This document shows positions 52,167 through 60,418 of a stretch of DNA of 64,000 nucleotides, in pieces (position 1 is the first letter of the stretch; the number at the start of each line of letters is the position of its first letter). The position numbers and the translations under genes are program-made. Source of the stretch: Nocardioides mangrovicus (GTDB lineage: Bacteria > Actinomycetota > Actinomycetes > Propionibacteriales > Nocardioidaceae). The stretch lies in assembly GCF_003674065.1 (NCBI RefSeq), contig NZ_RDBE01000007.1:62001-126000 (forward strand), written 5' to 3'. The notes beneath the pieces were generated by a model, which did not search any database, was not told the DNA's origin, and saw only the letters and a program-made list of their open reading frames with translations.

Positions 52167-53474
52167 GTGACTCGCCGTCTTCCCCGCGCTGCCGTGCCGG
52201 TCGTGCTGGTCGTCGCCGCCGTGGCCCTGGCGGTGGTGGGCACCCTGCTCGCCATCCCGGCCAACGCCACTCCCGCGACCGCCGGCCCGGTCAGCAGCCA
52301 GGGCACCTGGTCCCCGCGCGACAGCACGGTCTTCAACTACCCGCTCTCGCCGCGCAGGCGCGATCACTACCGGATCCGCAACACGATCATCCATGCCATC
52401 AAGAACTCCCCGGCGGGCTCCTCGATCAACCTGACCACGTTCACCTTCATCGACGACCACATCGCCGACGCGCTGCTGGCCGCGGTGCGTCGCGGCGTGA
52501 GCGTGCAGATGCTGGTCAACTCCAAGAACTCCGCGTTCTCCGAGCCGCTCAACCGCTACCGCGCCGGCCTGAAGAAGATCCGCAAGCACCTCAAGCGGTC
52601 CACCGGACGCGGTGGGCCCAGCTTCGTGCGGATCTGCCAGCACTCCTGCCGCGGCCGGTTCGGCAACCTGCACACGAAGATCTACCTGTTCAGCCAGGTG
52701 GCGACCGCCCAGTACGTGAGCATGGTCAGCTCGGCGAACCTCACCGACTTCGCCGCCGTGGGGCAGTGGAACCACCTCGACACCGTCGTCGACCAGGCCA
52801 CCTACGCCCAGCTGCTCTCGGTCTTCGACGCGATGCGGCTGCGCAAGCCGCAGCCGTTCCGGGCGTTCCGCACCACCAAGCTCGACGCCTGGGTGTTCCC
52901 GCGCATGGGCACCACCGCCGCCACCGACCCGATGATCAAGCAGATCAAGCGGGTCGGCTGCACGCTCCCGGCGAGCACGCCCGGTGGTGCGCCGCGCCGC
53001 GCCGTCATCCGGATCGCCATGTACGCCTGGTTCGACACCCGCGGCATCGCGCTGGCCAAGGCGGTGCGTCAGAAGTGGAACCAGGGCTGCGGCATCAAGA
53101 TCATCTACTCGATCATGAACTGGCAGTCGCTGCAGATCCTGCGCAACCCGGCCGGTCGCGGCATGATCCCGATGCGGCGCGACGTGACGCTCAACGGGCT
53201 CGGCGACGTCGTGGACTACAACCACAGCAAGTACGTCGCCCTCAACGGCACCTTCAACGGCCAGCCCGCGAAGGTGGTCTGGAGCGGGTCGATGAACTTC
53301 ACCCAGCTGGGCATCCGCAGCGACGACATCATCGTCCGGATGTCGGGGCAGCGGGTGCTGCGCGACTACCTGACGAACTTCGGTCGGGTGTGGAACGGAC
53401 CGGCGATCACCATGCCGCCGCATGTGAACGCGCCTGCGAAGACCACCAAGAAGCACAAGACGAAGAAGTCGTGA
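52167..53474 (+). CDS. Secreted phospholipase D-like protein with altered HKD motifs
   Basis: A 435-residue protein with an N-terminal signal (VPVVLVVAAVALAVVGTLLA, then IPANA) and two PLD-like repeats. The first catalytic motif is HTKIYLFS with SSANLTD downstream (from about residue 168); the second is HSKYVALN with WSGSMNFT (from about 352). Each keeps HxK and Asn but lacks the canonical Asp of HxKx4D. Four Cys (ICQHSC, VGCT, QGCG) may form disulfides. It ends in a lysine-rich tail. GTG 52167 has TAACGT 8 bases upstream. Its stop overlaps cinA. Activity and substrate are unknown. Confidence 0.82.
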   Translation: MTRRLPRAAVPVVLVVAAVALAVVGTLLAIPANATPATAGPVSSQGTWSPRDSTVFNYPLSPRRRDHYRIRNTIIHAIKNSPAGSSINLTTFTFIDDHIADALLAAVRRGVSVQMLVNSKNSAFSEPLNRYRAGLKKIRKHLKRSTGRGGPSFVRICQHSCRGRFGNLHTKIYLFSQVATAQYVSMVSSANLTDFAAVGQWNHLDTVVDQATYAQLLSVFDAMRLRKPQPFRAFRTTKLDAWVFPRMGTTAATDPMIKQIKRVGCTLPASTPGGAPRRAVIRIAMYAWFDTRGIALAKAVRQKWNQGCGIKIIYSIMNWQSLQILRNPAGRGMIPMRRDVTLNGLGDVVDYNHSKYVALNGTFNGQPAKVVWSGSMNFTQLGIRSDDIIVRMSGQRVLRDYLTNFGRVWNGPAITMPPHVNAPAKTTKKHKTKKS

Positions 53475-53944
53475 CCGCTGCCGACGTCCACCGGCTGCTC
53501 GCCGAGCGCGGGCAGACGCTGGCGACGGCCGAGTCGCTGACCGGCGGTCGGCTCGCCTCGCTGCTCACCGACGTCGCGGGTGCCTCGGCCACGTACGTCG
53601 GGGGAGTGGTCAGCTACGCGACCTCGGTCAAGGAGCAGGTGCTCGCCGTGCCGGTCGAGGTGATCCGCGAGCACGGCGTGGTCAGCGCCGAGTGCGCCCG
53701 CGCCATGGCCGAGGGCGTACGCGGGCTGGTCGGCGCGGACCGCGCGGTGGCCACCACCGGCGTCGCCGGTCCCACCGAGCAGGAGGGCAAGCCGGTGGGC
53801 ACCGTTTTCGTCGGGCTGGCCGGGCCGGAGGGCACGGAGGCGATCGCCCTGCACCTGTCCGGCGACCGCGAGGCGATCCGGCAGCAGACCTGCGAGGCGG
53901 CGCTGGAGGAGCTGGTGGCAGCGGTCAGTGGCCGCGGCCGCTGA
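53471..53944 (+). CDS. cinA: CinA C-terminal domain protein (nicotinamide-nucleotide amidohydrolase, PncC)
   Basis: A 157-residue stand-alone CinA-C domain, which deamidates NMN to NaMN in pyridine-nucleotide salvage. LATAESLTGGRLASLLTDV, TYVGGVVSYA, VVSAECARAMAEGVR and ATTGVAGPTE are diagnostic. The N-terminal COG1058 domain is absent, as in many actinobacterial members. GTG 53471 overlaps the PLD-like stop (GTGA). Its end overlaps the convergent oxidoreductase by 20 bp. The clgR regulator and recA that often follow cinA are not present in the rest of the window. Confidence 0.94.
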   Translation: MTAADVHRLLAERGQTLATAESLTGGRLASLLTDVAGASATYVGGVVSYATSVKEQVLAVPVEVIREHGVVSAECARAMAEGVRGLVGADRAVATTGVAGPTEQEGKPVGTVFVGLAGPEGTEAIALHLSGDREAIRQQTCEAALEELVAAVSGRGR

Positions 53945-55289
53945 CCACGTCGGCGATGCGGGCCACCGGCGAGGTGGTGGTGCGGCCGGCCTGCTCGGCA
54001 CGGTCGGCGTAGGAGTACGCGCGGTAGAGCCCCATGACGCCGAGGTAGCGCAGCGGCTCGGGCTCCCAGCGGCGCACCCGGTGGTTGACCCACGGCAGCG
54101 CGGTGAGCTCGGTGCGCCGGCCGAGCACCAGGTCGCGCAGGGTGCGCCCGGCCAGGTTGGTCGCCGTCACGCCGGTGCCGACGTAGCCGCCGGCCCAGCC
54201 CAGCCCGGTGCGCTCGTCCAGGCCCACGGTCGCGTGCCAGTCGCGGGGGACACCGAGCACGCCGGACCAGCTGTGCTCGATGCCGACCCCGGTGAGCACC
54301 GGGAAGAACGTCTCGAGGATGCGGCGCAGCTGGGCGACCGTGCGGTCGGGCGTCCGACCCGCGGCGTCGAAGCGGGAGGCGTAGCGGTAGGGCACGCCCC
54401 GTCCGCCGAGCGCGATGCGGTCGTCGGCCGTGCGCTGGGCGTACATGTAGGCGTGGGCGCCGTCGCCGAGCGTCTCGCGGCCCGCCCAGCCGATCTCCTC
54501 CCACGCCGACGCCGGGAGGGGCACGGTGACGATCATCGAGGAGTTGAGCGGCAGCCAGGTGCGCCGCAGCCCGCGTAGCCGGGGGGTGAACCCCTCGGTG
54601 GCGCGCAGCACGTGCCGCGCGGACACGACACCGTGGTCGGTGTGGGCGCGGCCGGGACGGATCTCCAGCACGCGGGTCTGCTCGTAGACCTCCGCGCCGC
54701 GGGCCGCCACCACCTCGGCCAGCCCGCGGACCAGCTTGGCCGGGTGCAGCCGCGCGCAGTGCGGGTGCCAGATCGCCCCCGAGGCACCCTGGACGCCGAC
54801 CCGCGCGCGGGTGGCCTCGGCGTCGAGCCACTCGACGTCGGTGCCCGGCCGCGAGGACATCGAGCGGTGCAGGTCGTGCAGGCGGTGCAGCTGCGGCGTC
54901 CCGCGCGCGACGGTGAGCTCGCCGCCGAGGTGGATGTCGGCGTCGATGCCCTCCGCCGCGGCCGTCTCGACCACGGTGCGGACGGTGTCGTTCATCGCCG
55001 CCTGGAACGCCTCGACCGCCGCGTCGCCGTGCGTGCGGCGGTACTGCTCGACACCGCCGGTGATCTCGTTGGTCAGCCAGCCGCCGTTGCGCCCCGACGC
55101 CCCGAACCCGGCGTGGTGCTCCTCGACCACCGCCACCCGCAGGTCGGGCGCCGCCTCGCGCAGGTAGTAGGCCGTCCACAGCCCGGTGAGCCCGCCGCCG
55201 ACGATGCAGACGTCCACCTCGAGGTCGCCGGGCAGCGGCGCGCGTGGCGCAGCGGCGCCCACCGAGCGCCACCAGTGCGAGAGGTTCAC
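53925..55289 (-). CDS. FAD-dependent oxidoreductase (DAO / gamma-glutamylputrescine oxidase-like)
   Basis: A 454-residue flavoprotein. The FAD dinucleotide motif is CIVGGGLTGLWTAYYL with VAVVEEHHAGFGASGRNGGW, followed by the DAO-fold substrate domain and a C-terminal GWAGGYVGTGVTATNLAGRT that closes the FAD site. The ASGRNGGW segment recalls amine and amino-acid oxidases such as PuuB. GTG 55289 overlaps the amidohydrolase stop (GTGA), so both act in one pathway, probably catabolic. The substrate is unknown. Confidence 0.88.
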   Translation of the reverse strand: MNLSHWWRSVGAAAPRAPLPGDLEVDVCIVGGGLTGLWTAYYLREAAPDLRVAVVEEHHAGFGASGRNGGWLTNEITGGVEQYRRTHGDAAVEAFQAAMNDTVRTVVETAAAEGIDADIHLGGELTVARGTPQLHRLHDLHRSMSSRPGTDVEWLDAEATRARVGVQGASGAIWHPHCARLHPAKLVRGLAEVVAARGAEVYEQTRVLEIRPGRAHTDHGVVSARHVLRATEGFTPRLRGLRRTWLPLNSSMIVTVPLPASAWEEIGWAGRETLGDGAHAYMYAQRTADDRIALGGRGVPYRYASRFDAAGRTPDRTVAQLRRILETFFPVLTGVGIEHSWSGVLGVPRDWHATVGLDERTGLGWAGGYVGTGVTATNLAGRTLRDLVLGRRTELTALPWVNHRVRRWEPEPLRYLGVMGLYRAYSYADRAEQAGRTTTSPVARIADVVSGRGH

Positions 55290-56923
55290 CGCGCGTCCCG
55301 GGAGTGGACGACCTCGCCGCCGACGAGGGTGTGGGCCACCTCGGTGAGGCCGACCTCGGCCAGCGGGTGCTCGAACGGGTCGCGGTCGAGCACGACGACG
55401 TCGGCGACCTTGCCGGCGACCAGCTCGCCGGAGTGCTCCTCGTCGTGGTTGAGGTAGGCGGTGCCGGCGGTGTGCGCGGTGATGGCGTCGGCCAGGCTGA
55501 GCGCCTGCTCGCCGAGGAAGGCCTCCGCGTAGCCGCCGTCGGCCTCGACCAGCGCCCGGTTGACCGCCACGTGGACGATGGCCAGCGGGTCGGCCGTGCT
55601 CACCGGCCAGTCGCTGCCCGAGGCCAGCCGCGCGCCGGAGCGGTGCAAGGCGCCGAAGGGGTACTGGTGCCGGGCGCGCTCCGCACCCAGGAACGGCACG
55701 GTGAGCTCGTCCATCTGCGGTTCGTGGCAGGCCCAGTAGGGCTGCAGGTTCGCCACCACGCCGAGCTCGGCGAACCGGGGCACGTCGTCGGGGTGCACCA
55801 CCTGCAGGTGCGCCAGCGTGTGGCGGTGGTCGTGCTCGCCGTTCGCCGCGCGGGCCGCGGCGACCGCGTCGAGCGACTCGCGCACCGCGCGGTCGCCGAG
55901 GGCGTGGAAGTGCAGCTGGAAGCCCAGCGCGTCGAGCCGCACGCTGGCCTCGGCCAGCAGCTCGGGCGGGACGAAGCTCTTGCCGCTGTTGGCCGTGACG
56001 CAGCCGCAGCCGTCGAGGTAGGGCTCGAGCATCCCGGCGGTGAAGTTCTCCGCGACGCCGTCCTGCATGATCTTCACGGCCTCGGCCCGGAAGCCCGCCT
56101 CGGCCGCGCGGGCCCGCTTCTCCACCAGCTCCTCGATCTGCTCCAGGCCGCGGGTGCGGTCCCACCACAGCGCCCCGACGACGCGGGCGCGCAGCCGTCC
56201 GCTGCGGGCGAGCTCGAGGTAGGCGGGAAGGATGTCGGGCACGTCGTTGCTGGCGCCGACCATGGCGTCCTGCCAGCCGGTGACACCCCAGGCCAGCAGC
56301 CGGTCCTGCGCGAGGAGCAGGGCCTGCTCGACGTCGCCCTGGCTCGGCTTCTCGACCAGGTCGGCCACCAGTCGCATGGCGCCCTCCTGGAGGGTGCCGT
56401 CGGGCTCGCCGTCCGGGGTCCGCTCGATGCGTCCGTCGGTGGGGTCCGGGGTGTCCCGGGTGATGTCGGCGGCCCGCAGCGCGGCCGTGCTGACCCAGGC
56501 GGAGTGACCGTCGCGGCTGGGGAGGTAGACCGGCCGGCCGGGCGCGACGTCGTCGAGGTCGCCCGCCTGCGCGATGCCGCCGGGGAAGGCCTCCATCGAC
56601 CAGCCGCCACCGGTGATCCACGCCGCGGCGGGGTGCTCCTCGGCGTACGCCCGGATCCGGGCCAGGTACTCCTCGCGGCTGCTCAGCCCGCCGAGGTCGC
56701 AGGCCAGCATCTCCAGGCCGGCGTGCACCGGGTGCACGTGACAGTCCTGGAAGCCGGGCACCACCAGGCCGCCCGCGGCGTCGATCACCGTGGCTCCCTC
56801 GCGCTCGGCGTCGGCCCCGCCGACGGCGACGATGCGGCCGGCCTCCAGCAGCAGCGTGTCGTGGACGATCCCCGCCGGGGTGAACAGGTGGCCGTCGACG
56901 ATGGCGACGCGCGGGCTCCTCAC
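55286..56923 (-). CDS. Amidohydrolase family 3 (YtcJ-like) protein
   Basis: A 545-residue metal-dependent hydrolase. The metal-binding HVHPVHAG follows GLVVPGFQD; later GFQLHFHALGDRAVR, AHLQVVHPDD and LASGSDWPVSTADPLAI supply further ligands, and the composite beta-sandwich flanks the barrel. YtcJ-like enzymes hydrolyse N-acyl or formamide bonds. GTG 56923 was preferred over GTG 56932 because TAGCGT ends 7 bases upstream of it. It is translationally coupled to the FAD oxidoreductase. Confidence 0.88.
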   Translation of the reverse strand: MRSPRVAIVDGHLFTPAGIVHDTLLLEAGRIVAVGGADAEREGATVIDAAGGLVVPGFQDCHVHPVHAGLEMLACDLGGLSSREEYLARIRAYAEEHPAAAWITGGGWSMEAFPGGIAQAGDLDDVAPGRPVYLPSRDGHSAWVSTAALRAADITRDTPDPTDGRIERTPDGEPDGTLQEGAMRLVADLVEKPSQGDVEQALLLAQDRLLAWGVTGWQDAMVGASNDVPDILPAYLELARSGRLRARVVGALWWDRTRGLEQIEELVEKRARAAEAGFRAEAVKIMQDGVAENFTAGMLEPYLDGCGCVTANSGKSFVPPELLAEASVRLDALGFQLHFHALGDRAVRESLDAVAAARAANGEHDHRHTLAHLQVVHPDDVPRFAELGVVANLQPYWACHEPQMDELTVPFLGAERARHQYPFGALHRSGARLASGSDWPVSTADPLAIVHVAVNRALVEADGGYAEAFLGEQALSLADAITAHTAGTAYLNHDEEHSGELVAGKVADVVVLDRDPFEHPLAEVGLTEVAHTLVGGEVVHSRDAR

Positions 56924-56930
56924 GCCGCTC

Positions 56931-56936
56931 ACGCTA
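56931..56936 (-). promoter_or_regulatory. -10 element of the amidohydrolase operon
   Basis: TAGCGT on the minus strand ends 7 bases before GTG 56923, the leaderless arrangement, and decides the start. Confidence 0.45.
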
Positions 56937-56992
56937 GTGCCCGCGCCCGGGGGCCGCTCGCGCGCCGGTCACACGGCTGAGAGGCTGGGCCG

Positions 56993-57862
56993 GTGGAGCT
57001 GCAGGAGGTCGCCGAGGGGCTCTACGCCGGCCTGCCCGCGGACTTCACGCCGGCCCGCACCGCCGCGGAGAAGCAGGCGAAGGCCGAGGGCGACAAGGAG
57101 CTGGCGACGGCGCTGAAGGCGCTGCGCAAGCCGTCGGTGGGAGCGTGGGCGGTGAACCAGCTGGTGCGCCGGGAGGCCGACCAGCTCGACCAGGTGCTGG
57201 CCCTGGCCGAGCAGCTGCGGGCGGCGGCCGAGGCCCTCGACGGCGCCGAGCTGCGCGCGCTGACCAAGCAGCGTCGTCAGCTCACCAGCGCCCTGACGAC
57301 CCGAGCCCGCCAGCTCGCGCTGGAGCAGGGCAGCCGGCTCACCCCGGCCGTCGCCGACCAGGTCGAGGCCACGCTCAACGCCGCGCTGCTCGACGCCACC
57401 GCGGCCGACGCCGTCCGCACCGGGCTGCTGGTCGCCACCCTCGCCGCCACCGGCGTTGACGACGCCGACCACGCCGCGGCCGTCGCCATCCCCGAGGCGA
57501 TGGGCACCCGTGCCGCGCCCGCCGCGGCACCTGCGACGCCGCTGCGCGCGGTGCCCGACAACCTGGCCGTCAAGCGCGAGGCGGCCCAGGACGCCGTCGC
57601 GACCGCGCAGGCCGAGGTCGACGTCGCCGAGCGGGCCCGGGTCAAGCAGCAGCGTGCCGTCGAGAAGCTCCACGGCCGCCGGCTGCAGCTGCGCGGTGAG
57701 GTCGACGAGCTGCAGCGGCGCATCGACGACCTCGAGGAGCAGGCCGACGAGCTCGAGGACGAGATCGAGGTGGCCGAGCAGGACGCCGAGGACGCCGAGA
57801 GCGCCCTCGAGGACGCGCAGACCGAGCTGGCCGAGCGCGAGGCCGCCCTCAGTCGTCTGTGA
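56993..57862 (+). CDS. Coiled-coil protein of unknown function
   Basis: A 289-residue alanine- and glutamate-rich protein. The N-terminal half (FTPARTAAEKQAKAEGDKEL, LRKPSVGAWAVNQLVR, LTKQRRQLTSALTTRA) looks like a conserved helical domain seen in actinobacterial hypothetical proteins; the C-terminal 90 residues are a long coiled coil with heptads (RRIDDLEEQADELEDEIEVA). No signal peptide or membrane segment is present. I recognise no function. Its last 14 bp overlap the convergent chorismate mutase. Confidence 0.75.
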   Translation: MELQEVAEGLYAGLPADFTPARTAAEKQAKAEGDKELATALKALRKPSVGAWAVNQLVRREADQLDQVLALAEQLRAAAEALDGAELRALTKQRRQLTSALTTRARQLALEQGSRLTPAVADQVEATLNAALLDATAADAVRTGLLVATLAATGVDDADHAAAVAIPEAMGTRAAPAAAPATPLRAVPDNLAVKREAAQDAVATAQAEVDVAERARVKQQRAVEKLHGRRLQLRGEVDELQRRIDDLEEQADELEDEIEVAEQDAEDAESALEDAQTELAEREAALSRL

Positions 57863-58178
57863 CCTGCTGCTCCTGCCGGTGCTCCTCGGCGATCGCCTCG
57901 TGGTGGCGTACCACCTCCGCGACCACGAAGGTCAGGTACTTCTCGGCGATGGCGGGGTCGAGGTGGGCCTGCGTGGAGAGCTGTCGCAGCCGGTCGATCT
58001 GACGCGCCTCCCGGGCCGGGTCGGCCGGGGGCAGGCCGTGCTGGGCCTTGTACTGCCCGACCGTGCGCGTGAGCTTGAACCGCTCGGCCAGCAGGTTGAT
58101 GAGGGCGGCGTCGAGGTTGTCGATGCTGCCGCGCAACCGGTCCAGCTCCTCGGGCACGCCCGACGACGACGCGGTCAT
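57849..58178 (-). CDS. Chorismate mutase (AroQ type)
   Basis: A 109-residue helical mutase that turns chorismate into prephenate for Phe/Tyr synthesis. ELDRLRGSIDNLDAALINLL, AERFKLTRTVGQYKAQHGLP and DPAREARQIDRLRQL give the AroQ order of active-site Arg and Lys. No signal peptide is present, so it is the cytoplasmic type. Its ATG overlaps the stop of the DUF1028 gene (ATGA). A partner DAHP synthase, which stimulates this type in mycobacteria, is not in the window. Confidence 0.9.
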   Translation of the reverse strand: MTASSSGVPEELDRLRGSIDNLDAALINLLAERFKLTRTVGQYKAQHGLPPADPAREARQIDRLRQLSTQAHLDPAIAEKYLTFVVAEVVRHHEAIAEEHRQEQQVTDD

Positions 58179-59008
58179 CGGGCCTCCCGCAGCAGCTCGA
58201 GGACGACCCGGTCGACCCAGCCGTCACCGACCCGCATCTCGTAGTTCGACGCACCCACCCAGGCGTCGAAGTCGTCGTAGCCCAGCGCCTGCGCGCGGTC
58301 GAGGAGCTCGTCGGCCAGCTCGGGGGTGACCGGTACCTTCTCCTCCTCGGTCGAGGCCGTCAGGTAGAGCGCGTGCAGGTCCACCAGCCGGGCCAGCTCG
58401 GGGATGGGCTCGGGGTGGTCGTCGACACGCAGGTCGACCGCGACGTCGTCGAGGCCGTCGTAGCCGGCGCCCTCGCGCACGACGAGCAGTGCGGCCGACT
58501 GCCGGCCGCGCCGGTCGCCACCGGCAGCGTCGCCGGCGGCGAGCGCCGCCAGCAGCCGGTGGACCAGCGCCTGACCGGTGCTGGCCTCGTAGGCCTCGCG
58601 CATCTGCTCCACGACCTCGGGGCCGGCCAGGATGTTGCCCTGCACGGCGAAGCCGCCACCCTCGGTGGAGCCGGAGAGCCCGCCCGCCCAGTCCAGGCAG
58701 TCGGCGCCGGTGAAGGTCGCGGCGTTGCCGTCGGAGTCGACGATGCCGGCCTGCCGGTGGGCGCGGCCCTCGTCGTCCTCCAGCAGCCGGTCGAGCGCGA
58801 CCTGGGCGGTGGCACCCTCGTCGAGCATCGCCAGCCCCAGCGGCTTGTAGGTGACGTTGGCCGAGGCCTGGGTGGCGAGCGCGCCGATGCCGGCCACCGC
58901 GGCCGGCACCGCCGATCCCACGGCCAAGAACTTCGAGGCGACCGCGACGCCCCACTCCGGCTCACCGGTGGGTCCGTCGTCGGCCCTCGCCACGATCGAG
59001 AACGTCAT
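58175..59008 (-). CDS. DUF1028 family protein
   Basis: A 277-residue protein. It begins MTFSIVARADDGPTGEPEWG VAVASKFLAVG, the DUF1028 signature, and continues with ATQASANVTYKPLGLAML and QGNILAGPEVVEQMREAY. This family has an Ntn-hydrolase-like look but no proven reaction. The ATG at 59008 is preceded at 8 bases by TAGATT and gives the normal N-terminus. It is coupled by a 4-bp overlap to chorismate mutase, a combination I cannot explain. Confidence 0.88.
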   Translation of the reverse strand: MTFSIVARADDGPTGEPEWGVAVASKFLAVGSAVPAAVAGIGALATQASANVTYKPLGLAMLDEGATAQVALDRLLEDDEGRAHRQAGIVDSDGNAATFTGADCLDWAGGLSGSTEGGGFAVQGNILAGPEVVEQMREAYEASTGQALVHRLLAALAAGDAAGGDRRGRQSAALLVVREGAGYDGLDDVAVDLRVDDHPEPIPELARLVDLHALYLTASTEEEKVPVTPELADELLDRAQALGYDDFDAWVGASNYEMRVGDGWVDRVVLELLREAR

Positions 59009-59079
59009 GCCTGCAGAATCTAGCCGTCGGCCCCCGTCCGGTTCTGCACAGACCTGCGGCCCCGGTTGCACGCTTCCTC

Positions 59080-60363
59080 ATGGTCTGGGCCGCGTTCACC
59101 TCCCAGACTGGACCGGTGCTCGACCGCCTGGGCTTCCCCGACGTCCGCCGCCACCGGCGGTTCGTCGCCGCGTTCGGCATCGACGCGCTCGGCAGCGGGG
59201 TCTGGCTGCCGATGTCGGTCCTGTACTTCGTGGCGGTGACGCCGCAGAGCCTCGCCCGGATCGGGTTGGCGCTGACCATCGCCAACGTCGTCACCATCCC
59301 GTTCGCGCTGCTCGTCGGGCAGCTGATCGACCGCTACGACGCCAAGCGCGTGCTGCAGGTCGGCAACCTGGTGCAGGCGCTGGGCTTCGCGGCGTACCCG
59401 CTGGCCCACAGCTGGTGGTCCATCGCGCTGGTGGTGACGGTGCCCTGCCTGGGCCGCACGATGTTCTGGGGCTCCTATTCCGCCCTGGTCGCGGCGGTCT
59501 CCGAGCCGGGGGAGCGGGAACGGTGGTTCGGCTTCCTCGGCGCGCTGCGCAACAGCGGGTTCGCGGTCGGAGGCCTCGTGGCGGGCGCGGTGATCACTGC
59601 GGACCATCCCGAGCTCTTCCACGCCGTCGCGCTGCTCAACGCGGCCAGCTACCTGCTCTCCTTCGTGCTGCTGGTGCCGCCGCTGCCGGATCGGGGCGTC
59701 GCCGCCGAGAAGGCGCCGGCCTCGCCCCACGGGTTCGCCGAGGTGCTGGGCGACCGCGGCTATCGCTGGCTCATCGGCGCCAATGCGGGCTACGCGCTCG
59801 GCTCGATGGCGCTCAACGTGGTGATGCCCGTCTACATCGTCGAGGTGCTGGGGCTGCCGGGCTGGGTCTCGGCGGGCGTCTACGTCCTCAACACCGTGCT
59901 GATCGGCGTCTTGCAGGGCATCGTGGTGCGCCGGATGACCGGCGCCCTGCGCTGGCGCGTCGTCAGCCTGGCCGCGGTGTTCATGGCGATCTCGTTCGTG
60001 CTGCTCTACGGCGCGGGCGAGCTCGCCCGGTGGCTCTCGATCCTGGTCGTGCTGGTGGCCGCCGTCGTCTACACGACCGGAGAGATGGTGGGCGGGCCCG
60101 TGCTCTCGACGCTGGCCGCCGAGTCGCCGCCCGAGCACCTGCGCGGGCGCTACCTGGCCACCTTCCAGCTCTCCTGGAACGGCGCCGGCGCGCTGGCGCC
60201 GGTGCTCTACCTCTGGCTGCTGGGCATCGACCGGCTGGCGGTCTGGTCGGCGCTGGTGGTGGTCGTGCTGCTGGGGGCACTGTGCGCGGCGCGGATGCGT
60301 CGCTGGCTGACCCTGGCCGACCTGCCGGTGGTGAACCGGATCGTGCTCCCCGCCTCCTCGTGA
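59080..60363 (+). CDS. Major facilitator superfamily transporter
   Basis: A 427-residue protein with about twelve hydrophobic helices. The loop between helices 2 and 3 is GQLIDRYDAKRVLQVG, an MFS motif A variant, and LRNSGFAVGGLVAG lies in helix 5. Similar proteins are annotated as drug or sugar efflux carriers; the substrate is unknown. ATG 59080 is used, but a GTG at 59116 would remove twelve residues and may be the true start. It is followed by pfp after 55 bp. Confidence 0.87.
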   Translation: MVWAAFTSQTGPVLDRLGFPDVRRHRRFVAAFGIDALGSGVWLPMSVLYFVAVTPQSLARIGLALTIANVVTIPFALLVGQLIDRYDAKRVLQVGNLVQALGFAAYPLAHSWWSIALVVTVPCLGRTMFWGSYSALVAAVSEPGERERWFGFLGALRNSGFAVGGLVAGAVITADHPELFHAVALLNAASYLLSFVLLVPPLPDRGVAAEKAPASPHGFAEVLGDRGYRWLIGANAGYALGSMALNVVMPVYIVEVLGLPGWVSAGVYVLNTVLIGVLQGIVVRRMTGALRWRVVSLAAVFMAISFVLLYGAGELARWLSILVVLVAAVVYTTGEMVGGPVLSTLAAESPPEHLRGRYLATFQLSWNGAGALAPVLYLWLLGIDRLAVWSALVVVVLLGALCAARMRRWLTLADLPVVNRIVLPASS

Positions 60364-60418
60364 TTCCCGCTAGTGTGACCGACGTCCCTTTGAACGATCC
60401 AACGAAGGAGCGAGGTCC

